Positions 1 through 6,754 of a stretch of DNA of 8,708 bases are shown in pieces. The stretch is from an uncultured Ruminococcus sp. (lineage in GTDB: Bacteria > Bacillota > Clostridia > Oscillospirales > CAG-272), in assembly GCA_902796505.1 (NCBI GenBank), contig CADBPA010000096.1, positions 1 through 8,708 of the forward strand, given 5' to 3'. The translations under genes and the position numbers were made by a program. Every line of letters starts with the position of its first letter. The first letter of the stretch is position 1. The notes under the pieces were generated by a model. The model ran no database searches, was not told the DNA's origin, and worked only from the letters and a program-made list of their open reading frames with translations.

Positions 1-720
1 TCGAGAAGCTCCTTCGGGAAGTTCTTCTTCTGCTCGTCGTTCAAAGTTTCGTAAGCCGCTCTCGCCGCCTCGATGGCGTCCTTATGGTTCAGCGTGATGC
101 CGTCGGTGCTCTCGGGCAGTTTGTCGAGTTCGTTTTTGACGATGATTCCGGTCAGCACGACTTCCGCCGCTTCGAGTTTTTCGAGAAGCTCCTTCGGGAA
201 GTTCTTCTTCTGCTCGTCGGTCAGCTCGTCGTACGCCGCTCTCGCCGCTTCGATGGCTTCCCGATCGTCCAGCGTGATGCCGTCGGTCTGCTCGGGAAGC
301 GTACTCAGCCGGTCGGTGACGATCGCCGCCGCCAGAGCGGTCTCTGCCGCTTCGAGTTTTTTGAGAAGGTCTTCGGTGATGATTTCTTTCTTTTCGTCCG
401 GAAGCGATTCGTAATCCGCCCGGATCGTCTGAACGGTATCCTTGTGTTCGAGCGTGATGTTCTCCGGATCGGGAAGATTTTCGATCGCCTCTTTCGTCTT
501 GGCCGCGAGAAGATCGATCTCCGCCGCGAAGAGTTTTTCCGCGTTCGTGACGTACTCTCTCAGGGTTTCGTCCAATTCGGCATACGCCGTGCTCGCCGCC
601 TCGATGGCTGCGGTGCATTCGGGGGTGTAGGTGAATTCGTCCGGAATGGCGTCGATCAGATCGATCACGGTGGAAATACCCGGCGCATAGCGGAAGTTTT
701 CCGCGATGGCTTCGGCAAAT
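1..720 (-). repeat. 60-residue helical stalk repeats (180-bp tandem units)
   Basis: Four units lie in exact 180-bp register (541-720, 361-540, 181-360, 1-180). The consensus is LPE.TDGITL..++AIEAARAAYDELTDEQKKNFPKELLEKLEAAE..L, that is, three short amphipathic helices resembling the FIVAR/three-helix-bundle spacer repeats of Gram-positive surface proteins. The two leftmost units are nearly identical: the bases at 1-39 recur at 181-219. The two rightmost units are diverged, suggesting recent amplification toward the C-terminal side. The array continues out of the window. Confidence 0.85.
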
Positions 721-3700
721 TCCTCGTCTCCGACGGTGATCTTGCCGCAGGTGCTGTTCTCGCCGGAGCCCGCGCCGACGCTGAATAGAGCGTCCGCATC
801 CTTCGTCGCCTCTACGAGGTAGACGGTGTTCTTGATCGTAATATCTCCGCATCTGCCGTTCTCACCGCCGCCGATGGCCGCGGCATTTTTGCCGCCCACG
901 GCGTGGATCACGCCGCCTTCGATGACGATGTTGCCGCAGGAGAGTTCCTTGCCGCCGCCGATGCCCGCGCCGGCGCCGTTGCTGCTGACGTCAAGCCGGC
1001 CCTTGCCCTGAAGGGTCAGCGTGCCGTTTTCGGGAACGTAGATGCCGGGGTTGTTTTCAAAGAATCCTACGACGGTGCTTTCGCCTTCCAGGATCAGCGT
1101 TGCGCTGCCCTGCAGGGTGACGCCCGCCCAGTTGTAGGTCTCGTCGTTCGTTCCTTGGATGACCAGATCTCTGATCGTGACGGTCGCGCCGTCGGCGATG
1201 ACGATCCTGAAGCAATCCTTCAGCGTGCCGGTCAGGATCTCGCCGTCCTTCGCAATATAGGTCACGCCGTCGCTTTCCAGATATTCCGATCCCTCAGCCA
1301 GCAGGGAGAGATCGACGATATTGCTGTCTACCCATTTTGCCCACAGCTCTATGCCGTAATAGCCTTCAGCCGTGCCGACGCCCCAGCCGAAATCGCTGTC
1401 CCGGAACCAGCCGTCGAACGCCTGATGGAATTTGCCTACGTTGGTCGGCAGAGGCAAACTTTCATCTTCTCTGAACGAGGTGATGTGGTCCCCGTCGCCG
1501 AGGAACACGCCTCCGTTCAGGTGGTAAGAAATGCCGTGAGAAAGAGCGAGCCACCGCGCATACAGGGTGATATCGCCGGTTTCCTCAGCGGAGATGGCGG
1601 TATACCATTTTTGGTTGAAATCGCTCTGGCTGCGAGGGTACGGATCTCCGGTAAACTGCGGGTTATCGTACCAGCCGCCGAACACCTTATAATATCTTGT
1701 CGGATCCGCGACCGTTGCGCCTACGCCTTCGGCATACGACGTGGGATAGGATTCGTGCGTGTCTTTTTCACCGTCGTTCCAGACGTAGTTGATCTTGTAG
1801 GTGTTGATCTCCCACTTCGCCCAGAAGGTCAGGTCGCCGGTATCGTCGGGGGTGATGGCGGCGATCGGATCTCCGGTCAGGTCCTTGTTGTTATACCAGC
1901 CGACGAAGTGATAATGTTCCTTATATAAGTAAGTAGGCAGCGTCAGGCCGACGGTCTCGCGATATTCGGTCGGGCATTCGACTTTGAGCACGCCGCCGTT
2001 CAGGTTCAGCGTGACCTTGCTGGTGTTCAACTCCCATTTTGCCCAGTATTCCTGCTCGCCCGTGGCGGTAGCGGGAACGGCGGTCAACGCCTTGCCGGTC
2101 AGCTCCGCGTTGTCGTACCAGCCGACAAAGTGGTAGTGATCCTTCGTCAGATCGTTCGGGAGCGCGCCGTAACCGACGGAATAACTGTCGATCGGCCGAT
2201 AGCCCTTCACGCCGCCGTTCAGGTGGAGATGGAGCGGAGCGCGCTCCGGGGCGAAGATATAGGGATCGCCGCCCACCGCGCCGGTTTTTCCGGCGATGTT
2301 GACGCCGTCACACGTGGAGCCGTTTCCTCCTGCGCCGATGGCGTCGGCGCCTCTGCCTCCGCTGTACGCCGTGACGCTGGTCACGTTGCCCGTGATCGTA
2401 ATGTTGCCGCAGCTGCCGTCCCAGCCGTATACTCCTCCGCCGGCGGCGTATCCGCTTCCGATACCGGCTGCGCCGTCGCGGCCGCGGGCGACCACCGTTC
2501 CGCCGCTGATGACGATCCCGGTGCAGTGAGCGTCAACGCCGCTTCCGATGCCGGCGCCTCCGCTGCCGCCCGTTGCGTAGATCGTACCGCTTTGAATGTG
2601 GATATAACCGGTGACGCCTTGCTGGATATCCGACTCGATGCGGTCAAAACTGCCGATACCGGCGCAGTGGTCGTCGCCCACCACGCTCAGCGAACCGTCG
2701 CCCTTGATGACCAGCGTGCGGCTCGCGGGAACGTAAATGCCGGGGCGGCCGGTTCCGACGACCGAGTTCGAGCCCTTCAGAATAATGGTAGCGTCGCCCA
2801 GCAGTTTGATACCTGCTTTTCCGCCTTGCTGAGGATTGCCGCGGAAGATCGCGTTATCAAACGTAACGGTCGCGCCGGCGGCGATGTTGATGACCTTTCC
2901 AATCTTGAGTTCGCCGGTCAGGATCGCGCCGTCCTGAGCCGTCCACCCGTCGCCGAGGCCGCCGATATTGACGATCTTGGAGGTGGGTTTCCAGCGCGCC
3001 CAGTATTCCTTGTCGCCCGACTCGTCCGCGCGGATGAAATACGCCGTATCTCCCGCAAAGTCCTCGCTGTCGTACCATGCGACGAAGACCTTGTTATTTC
3101 CTTTCACGTCGGTGCGCAGCGTCACGCTTTCGCCTTCATGATAGGTCTGAACAAAGGTTTGCCTCTCCATGGTTTTTTCGGGGAACCAGCCGCCGTTCAG
3201 ATGATAGATGATATAAAGGACCGGGTCCCATTTCGCATAGAAATCGAGATCGCCCGTGGCGTCGGTGCCGATTTCGGTCACCGCGTCGCCGGAAAGGTCC
3301 ACGCTCGCATACCAGCCGAGAAAAACGCCGTGGTCCTTTTCCACGTTGGTGGGCAGCGTCATGCCGATGCCTTCCCGATACTCTCTGACAAATTCGCCGT
3401 TCCACTCGCCGCCGTTCAGGTGATAGGTCACGTAGCAGACCGGATCCCATTTTGCATAGAAATCAAGATCGTCCGCGGCGTCCGTTCCGATCGCGGTCAC
3501 CGCGTCGCCGGAAAGGTCTTCGTTAGCGTACCAGCCGACAAAGGCGAAATGATCTCTTGACAGGTCGGTGGGCAGCGTCAGGCCGAAGCTTTCCGGATAA
3601 GTCTCGGGGTATTCGCCGTTCCACTCGCCGCCGTTCAGGTGATATGTGATCTTGTGAGGGATGCCCTCGAACTTCGCCCAGAATTTCTGTTCGCCTTTGG

Positions 3701-4988
3701 CGTCGGTGCCGATCGCGGTCACCGCGTCGCCGGTAAAGTTCGCGTCAGCGTACCAGCCGGCAAAGAAGCAATGCTCCTTCGTAAGGTCGGTGGGAAGCGT
3801 CGCGCCGACGCCCTCCCGGTATTGGGTAAACTCGCCGCTGTTGATCGTGCCGCCGTTCAGATAGAAGGTGACGGCGCTGTATTTCGGATAGACGAACGGG
3901 TTTTCGGTCACGCCGTTCGGGTAAGTTTCGCCGCCGACGGTGATCGTACCGCAGGTGGAGTTGTTCCAACCCGCGCCGATGCTCTTCGAACTGTAAAAGC
4001 CCATCGTGGCAGTCAGACCGGTGACGTCGGCCGTTACGGTGATATTGCCGCAGGAAGATCCATCTGCGCCGGGGCCAAGGCCCACACCGCTGTCTCCGTC
4101 GGCGTTTGCGGCGACGGTGCCGCCCGAGATCAGGATATCGCCGCAGGAGGACGCGCGGCCGCCGCCGATGGCAGCAGAGTCCCCTCCGCCGTTCGCGGTG
4201 ACGGTGCCGCCCGTGATCGTGATATTTCCGCAGGAGCCTTCGCAAGCGGAGCCGATGGCAGCGGCTTCAAAAACTGTCGTTGCGGTGACGGTGCCGCCCG
4301 TGATCGTGATATTCCCGCAGGAGCCTCCGCGAGAGCCGCCGATGGCAGCGGATCGCTCACCGCCGGTCGCGGTGATAGTGCCGCCCTCGATCGTGATATC
4401 GCCGCAGGAGGCTTTGTTAGCGCCGCCGATGGCAGCGGATATCGAATCGCTGAACGCGGTGATGGAGCCGCTCTTGATCACGATATTGCCGCAGGAAAGC
4501 TCGCTTCCGGCTCCGATCGCCGCGGCTTCTCCGCCATAGGAAGCGCATCTTGCGTTCAGCGAGCCCTCGCCCTGAATGGTCAGCGTACTGCCTACCGGGA
4601 CGTAAACGCAGGGAAACCTATGCAGAAAATCCCCCTCGGGGATCTCGGTGGTAATGACGTTCTCACCATCCAGAACGATGGTGGCGTCGCCAAGGCAGGT
4701 CAGCCCCGCCCATTGATTTTTCGAGGTGACGTTCGCGCTTTGCAGCGTTACGGTCGCTTTGTCGGCGATCGCAATTTTCACGTCCGCGCTGAGCGTTCCG
4801 GTCAGCGTCTCGCCGTTTTGCGCCGTGTAGTCTTCGGTGAGCGTAGAGAGATCGACGGTCTTCTCATCCGCATGCGCCGTCACGGCGGTTGCCGGCAGAA
4901 TGGCGAAAAGCATTGCGATCGCTACGACTGCGGATAACAGCGCCGCGAGGAATATTTTCGCCGTTTTGCTTTGCTTGGTTTGTTCCAT
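1..4988 (-). CDS. Giant secreted surface protein, beta-helix/InlB-repeat mosaic (3' part outside window)
   Basis: Reading the minus strand from the ATG at 4988-4986, I found the frame open to the window edge, giving at least 1,662 residues with no C-terminus visible. The start is supported by AAAGGAG (5002-4996) seven bases upstream and by a clear signal peptide (residues 1-40). Order: beta-helix-like domain 1 (about 41-369), four InlB B-type repeats (370-667), beta-helix-like domain 2 (668-916), four InlB repeats (917-1220), beta-helix-like domain 3 (1223-1435), then 60-residue helical repeats. Each beta-helix part opens with a GDATI.L.G...GIYVP motif and continues with AIGGG...CGNITI.GG turns, resembling the Cthe_2159-type carbohydrate-binding beta-helix proteins. 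InlB repeats and helical stalks are typical of Gram-positive surface proteins. A role in glycan or host-surface binding is inference. An LPXTG or other anchor would lie beyond the left edge and cannot be judged. Confidence 0.93.
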   Translation of the reverse strand, partial: MEQTKQSKTAKIFLAALLSAVVAIAMLFAILPATAVTAHADEKTVDLSTLTEDYTAQNGETLTGTLSADVKIAIADKATVTLQSANVTSKNQWAGLTCLGDATIVLDGENVITTEIPEGDFLHRFPCVYVPVGSTLTIQGEGSLNARCASYGGEAAAIGAGSELSCGNIVIKSGSITAFSDSISAAIGGANKASCGDITIEGGTITATGGERSAAIGGSRGGSCGNITITGGTVTATTVFEAAAIGSACEGSCGNITITGGTVTANGGGDSAAIGGGRASSCGDILISGGTVAANADGDSGVGLGPGADGSSCGNITVTADVTGLTATMGFYSSKSIGAGWNNSTCGTITVGGETYPNGVTENPFVYPKYSAVTFYLNGGTINSGEFTQYREGVGATLPTDLTKEHCFFAGWYADANFTGDAVTAIGTDAKGEQKFWAKFEGIPHKITYHLNGGEWNGEYPETYPESFGLTLPTDLSRDHFAFVGWYANEDLSGDAVTAIGTDAADDLDFYAKWDPVCYVTYHLNGGEWNGEFVREYREGIGMTLPTNVEKDHGVFLGWYASVDLSGDAVTEIGTDATGDLDFYAKWDPVLYIIYHLNGGWFPEKTMERQTFVQTYHEGESVTLRTDVKGNNKVFVAWYDSEDFAGDTAYFIRADESGDKEYWARWKPTSKIVNIGGLGDGWTAQDGAILTGELKIGKVINIAAGATVTFDNAIFRGNPQQGGKAGIKLLGDATIILKGSNSVVGTGRPGIYVPASRTLVIKGDGSLSVVGDDHCAGIGSFDRIESDIQQGVTGYIHIQSGTIYATGGSGGAGIGSGVDAHCTGIVISGGTVVARGRDGAAGIGSGYAAGGGVYGWDGSCGNITITGNVTSVTAYSGGRGADAIGAGGNGSTCDGVNIAGKTGAVGGDPYIFAPERAPLHLHLNGGVKGYRPIDSYSVGYGALPNDLTKDHYHFVGWYDNAELTGKALTAVPATATGEQEYWAKWELNTSKVTLNLNGGVLKVECPTEYRETVGLTLPTYLYKEHYHFVGWYNNKDLTGDPIAAITPDDTGDLTFWAKWEINTYKINYVWNDGEKDTHESYPTSYAEGVGATVADPTRYYKVFGGWYDNPQFTGDPYPRSQSDFNQKWYTAISAEETGDITLYARWLALSHGISYHLNGGVFLGDGDHITSFREDESLPLPTNVGKFHQAFDGWFRDSDFGWGVGTAEGYYGIELWAKWVDSNIVDLSLLAEGSEYLESDGVTYIAKDGEILTGTLKDCFRIVIADGATVTIRDLVIQGTNDETYNWAGVTLQGSATLILEGESTVVGFFENNPGIYVPENGTLTLQGKGRLDVSSNGAGAGIGGGKELSCGNIVIEGGVIHAVGGKNAAAIGGGENGRCGDITIKNTVYLVEATKDADALFSVGAGSGENSTCGKITVGDEEFAEAIAENFRYAPGISTVIDLIDAIPDEFTYTPECTAAIEAASTAYAELDETLREYVTNAEKLFAAEIDLLAAKTKEAIENLPDPENITLEHKDTVQTIRADYESLPDEKKEIITEDLLKKLEAAETALAAAIVTDRLSTLPEQTDGITLDDREAIEAARAAYDELTDEQKKNFPKELLEKLEAAEVVLTGIIVKNELDKLPESTDGITLNHKDAIEAARAAYETLNDEQKKNFPKELL
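681..1322 (-). repeat. Beta-helix-like domain 3 (short)
   Basis: Residues 1223-1436 begin IVDLSLLAEGSEYLESDG and contain EILTGTLKDCFRIVIADGAT, GSATLILEGESTVVG and PGIYVPENGTLTLQGKGRL, aligning with the openings of domains 1 and 2. Only about three Cys turns follow (SCGNIVIEGG, RCGDITIKN, STCGKITVGDEEF) before the cap-like ENFRYAPG and the helical stalk. It appears to be a contracted version of the same module. Confidence 0.75.
1329..2240 (-). repeat. InlB B-type repeats 5-8
   Basis: Residues 917-1220 hold four more units. Units 5 and 6 keep the HLNGG...FVGWY....LTG....A.TA.G...WAKWE pattern. Unit 7 carries NYVWNDGEKDTHESYPTSY and a longer middle. Unit 8 is the most diverged (FDGWFRDSDFGWGVGTAEGY) but still ends in ELWAKW. 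They are less alike at DNA level than units 1-3, so this block looks older. Each block leads straight into a beta-helix-like domain, giving an alternating domain/spacer design. Confidence 0.84.
2241..2987 (-). repeat. Beta-helix-like domain 2
   Basis: Residues 668-916 repeat the plan of domain 1: the opening IVNIGGLGDGWTAQDGAIL, then GDATIILKG, PGIYVPASRTLVIKGDGSL, AGIGS turns, and Cys-containing turns (HCTGIVISGG, SCGNITITG, STCDGVNIAG). It has fewer and less regular turns than domain 1, with more Gly-rich insertions, and ends in an AIGAGGNGSTC cap-like element before the next InlB block. It is probably an old duplication of domain 1 rather than a recent copy, because the DNA similarity is weak. 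Confidence 0.75.
2988..3881 (-). repeat. InlB B-type (Listeria-Bacteroides) repeats 1-4
   Basis: Four units of about 73 residues (residues 370-667) share the core pattern: YHLNGG, then Y.EG.G.TLPT, FVGWY....L.GDAVT.IGTDA.GD..FYAKW. This matches the Flg_new / InlB B-repeat family, a beta-grasp-like module used as spacer or binding unit in Gram-positive surface proteins. Units 1-3 are close copies in 219-bp register; for example the stretch beginning near 3393 recurs near 3612 almost unchanged. Unit 4 is longer and diverged (WFPEKTMERQTFVQTYHEGE). These near-identical DNA stretches could recombine and change repeat number. Confidence 0.88.
3882..4868 (-). repeat. Beta-helix-like domain 1, with five 87-bp tandem units
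   Basis: The domain covers residues 41-369. After a lead-in with the GDATIVLDG and VYVPVGSTLTIQGEGSL motifs it becomes a series of 29-residue turns of the form AAIGG-x5-CGNITITGGTVTA-x. Five units stand in exact 87-bp register at 4114, 4201, 4288, 4375 and 4462 (through 4548), with diverged turns on either side. Every turn has one Cys in SCG, Gly pairs at turns, and alternating Ile/Thr/Val strands, as expected for a right-handed parallel beta-helix. The domain closes with a cap-like element STCGTITVGGETYPNGVTEN before the first InlB repeat. The fold is inferred from the pattern. Confidence 0.8.
4869..4988 (-). other. Sec signal peptide of the giant surface protein
   Basis: Residues 1-40 have a basic N-region (Lys at 5, 8 and 11), a long hydrophobic core (about 12-31, IFLAALLSAVVAIAMLFAIL) and a polar end with A-H-A before Asp41, a good AXA signal peptidase I site. 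Export across the membrane is therefore expected. This also confirms the chosen reading frame and start. Confidence 0.88.
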
Positions 4989-5011
4989 GTTTTTTCTCCT
5001 TTATATTTTTC

Positions 5012-5032
5012 AAATAACCGAAAAAGTTATTT
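5012..5032 (-). promoter_or_regulatory. 7-bp inverted repeat in the leader of the surface gene
   Basis: AAATAAC (5012-5018) and GTTATTT (5026-5032) are perfect inverted copies with a 7-nt centre, falling between the predicted transcription start and the ribosome site. The arms hold one G:C pair each, so an RNA hairpin would be weak. A protein operator is the other reading. No function can be assigned. Confidence 0.4.
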
Positions 5033-5043
5033 TATCGAATCCC

Positions 5044-5072
5044 ATTATACAACTTTTTTCTGTAAAATGCAA
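5044..5072 (-). promoter_or_regulatory. Sigma-A promoter for the giant surface protein
   Basis: On the minus strand TTGCAT (5072-5067) and TATAAT (5049-5044) are separated by exactly 17 nt (5066-5050), with AT-rich sequence upstream. Transcription would begin near 5037, leaving a leader of about 49 nt with the ribosome site AAAGGAG at 5002-4996. It lies between the operon terminator and the surface gene, so the gene has independent transcription. Confidence 0.85.
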
Positions 5073-5118
5073 TGGAATCGCACAAAATAAAACGTATATT
5101 TTTTACCGGTGCCGCCGC

Positions 5119-5155
5119 AAAAAGGAAAAGCAGGCGTCCTCAGCCTGCCTTTTCC
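5119..5155 (-). terminator. Rho-independent terminator of the HD-tcdA-acyltransferase unit
   Basis: On the minus strand the arm GGAAAAGGCAGGC (5155-5143) pairs with GCCTGCTTTTCC (5135-5124), with one bulged G and a 7-nt loop, followed at once by five T (5123-5119). It begins 15 nt past the stop codon of the acyltransferase gene. It also shields the following surface-gene promoter from read-through. Confidence 0.88.
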
Positions 5156-5169
5156 AAAATGTGTCGTTT

Positions 5170-5955
5170 TTAATTCTCTTCCCGATCCTCGGAAAAAAGT
5201 TTCCAATATTCCTCCATATTCCGGGCGTAGGCGCCGTAGGTGCGATACCAGCGCGGCGGAAGGAAGGGGACGGGCTTATGCTTCGGCAGGCTGCGCGCGA
5301 GGCGGTCGATGCCCTCCTCCAGCGCCCGGCAGAGCTTCTCGCGCGCCTCAGAGGGGCGGACGGCGGGATCGTAGGCGATGGGGCTTCCGACCGCGATGCG
5401 GCGGTGCTTCTTTTCCACGTAGACCGGGCAAAAGCGCAAAGTCTCCCCGGTCTCGCGCAGATAGCGGCGGCCGAGGTCGGCAAAGCCGCGGTTGAGGGAA
5501 AAGACGAATTCGGTCGCCCGGATCGGGGATTCCGGGAAAATGACGAGGTCCTCGCCCCGCCGCAGGACGTCCACGCTTGCGCGGAAGGTTTCGGCGACGC
5601 GCAGATCGTGATAGACCGGGATCGCCCCGGCGCCGCGCAGAAGCGGAGGAAGCCCCCGCCCGATCACGCGGGAGAGCGCGCGCCAGAACCCCGGATGCCT
5701 CCGTCCGGCGCCGAGCAAATAGTCGTGAAAGGCGTAGTTTGCGGCGAGGCGGTCGTCCATGGCGAAGGAATTGATCCAGTTTTTGTGCGGACGGGGAAAA
5801 TTCAGCGTCATCATCAGCGGTCCGCGCACGCCGGCGTGGTTGCAGACGAAGACGAACGGTCCGTCGTCCAGCGGCTCTTCATAGCTGACTTTCGCGTAAG
5901 GATAACCGATCTTGGCGACGCGGTACATCAGGCGGTAATATCGTTTTTCGTTCAA
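5170..5955 (-). CDS. Lysophospholipid acyltransferase-like (PlsC-fold) protein lacking the HX4D aspartate
   Basis: 261 residues with no signal peptide and no convincing membrane helix. Landmarks of the PlsC/LPLAT superfamily are in order: FVFVCNHAGVRGP (34-46, motif I), LRGAGAIPVYHD (106-117, motif II region) and VIFPESPIR (138-146, replacing FPEGTRS). In motif I the usual catalytic Asp of HX4D is Gly45, although the following Pro is kept, and FPEG is FPES. From memory, a group of clostridial proteins shares the HX4GP, YHDxR and FPES pattern, so this may be a true subfamily rather than a broken gene. Acyl transfer to a lysophospholipid or another acceptor is plausible but unproven. The start is TTG (5955-5953), preceded seven bases upstream by AAAGAGG (5969-5963), and an in-frame stop at 5970-5968 excludes a longer protein. 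It is the last gene of a three-gene unit, 45 bp after tcdA. Confidence 0.85.
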   Translation of the reverse strand: MNEKRYYRLMYRVAKIGYPYAKVSYEEPLDDGPFVFVCNHAGVRGPLMMTLNFPRPHKNWINSFAMDDRLAANYAFHDYLLGAGRRHPGFWRALSRVIGRGLPPLLRGAGAIPVYHDLRVAETFRASVDVLRRGEDLVIFPESPIRATEFVFSLNRGFADLGRRYLRETGETLRFCPVYVEKKHRRIAVGSPIAYDPAVRPSEAREKLCRALEEGIDRLARSLPKHKPVPFLPPRWYRTYGAYARNMEEYWKLFSEDREEN

Positions 5956-6000
5956 GAAAATGCCTCTTTATGTAGAATTTGTAAAGAATTGTTTGCTTTA

Positions 6001-6732
6001 TCAGGGTTTTATGAGGTCTTTGACGACCTCGGACGCGAGGATCAGCCCGGCGGCGGAAGGGACAAAAGCGACCGATCCGGGAACGCTTCTGCGCGAGCCC
6101 TGCGGCGCCTCGTCGCACACCCCTGAAGGGTGGATGGGCAGCTCGTCCGACCAGACGACCTTGAGGCTTCGGATACCGAGTTTGCGCAGTTTTTCGCGCA
6201 TCACGCGGGCGAGCGGATCGGTGTCGGTCTTGAAAAGGTCGGTCACGCGAAAGCGCGCGGGGTCGAGTTTGTTCCCGGCGCCCATCGAAGAGATGATCGG
6301 CACGCCGGCTTCCTTCGCCCGGCAGACGAGGGCGATCTTCGCGGTGACGGTATCGACCGCGTCCACGATATAATCATAGGAAGAAAAGTCGAATTCCCCG
6401 GCGGTTTCGGGCAGAAAGAAGGTCTTGTAGGTGCGGACGGTGCAGTCCGGGTGGATCGAGAGGACGCGCTCTTTGGCGACGTCCACCTTGTCGCGGCCGA
6501 CCGTGTCGTGCGTGGCGATGATCTGGCGATTGAGATTCGACAGGCTGACGGTATCGTTGTCCACAAGGTCCAGCGCCCCGACGCCCGACCGCGCGAGCGC
6601 CTCCACGACGTAACCGCCCACACCTCCGACGCCGAACACCGCGACGCGGCTTGCGGCGAGTTTCTCCATCGCCTCCTCGCCGAGCAGAAGCTCGGTGCGC
6701 GAAAAGGCTTTCCGGTTTTTCGGATTCTCCAT
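6001..6732 (-). CDS. tcdA: tRNA threonylcarbamoyladenosine dehydratase (ThiF/E1-like)
   Basis: 243 residues, a normal length for TcdA (also YgdL, CsdL or YrvM). It uses ATP to cyclise t6A at position 37 of ANN-decoding tRNAs to ct6A, in the cytoplasm. Visible hallmarks are the N-terminal FSRTELLLGEEAMEKL, the nucleotide-binding GVGGVGG (34-40), the E1-type DNDTVSLSNLNRQ (58-70), DAVDTVTAK (124-132), SSMGAGNKLDP (148-158) and the C-terminal PGSVAFVPSAAGLILASEV. Cys206 lies in SGVCDEAP, the region where a conserved Cys is expected. No zinc CXXC pairs are present, which separates it from ThiF and MoeB. ATG at 6732-6730 has GGGAGG (6745-6740) seven bases upstream. It follows the HD-domain gene by 22 bp and precedes the acyltransferase-like gene by 45 bp, so co-transcription is likely. 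Confidence 0.93.
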   Translation of the reverse strand: MENPKNRKAFSRTELLLGEEAMEKLAASRVAVFGVGGVGGYVVEALARSGVGALDLVDNDTVSLSNLNRQIIATHDTVGRDKVDVAKERVLSIHPDCTVRTYKTFFLPETAGEFDFSSYDYIVDAVDTVTAKIALVCRAKEAGVPIISSMGAGNKLDPARFRVTDLFKTDTDPLARVMREKLRKLGIRSLKVVWSDELPIHPSGVCDEAPQGSRRSVPGSVAFVPSAAGLILASEVVKDLIKP

Positions 6733-6754
6733 TTTTGATCCTCCCGTTTCTTCT

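Noticed and set aside
4114..4548. 87-bp tandem repeats as a CRISPR array.
   Set aside because: The repeats are contiguous, in frame and encode beta-helix turns. There is no short repeat with unrelated spacers and no cas gene nearby.
903..4937. Long open frames on the plus strand opposite the surface gene (903-1928, 2130-3560 and 3639-4937).
   Set aside because: They are antisense shadows of a GC-rich repetitive gene. The minus-strand frame has a signal peptide, ribosome site, promoter and recognisable domains throughout, while the plus-strand products have no family features or ribosome sites.
5124..5155. The hairpin at 5124-5155 as a bidirectional terminator.
   Set aside because: The plus-strand side is followed by only AAAAT rather than a T-tract, and no plus-strand gene ends there, so only minus-strand use is supported.
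4837..6126. Plus-strand open frame of 429 codons crossing the promoter and terminator region.
   Set aside because: It runs across two antisense genes, a promoter and a terminator hairpin, and its product has no recognisable domain.
6130..6738. Plus-strand open frame opposite tcdA.
   Set aside because: It is antisense to a clear TcdA protein and shows no domain of its own.
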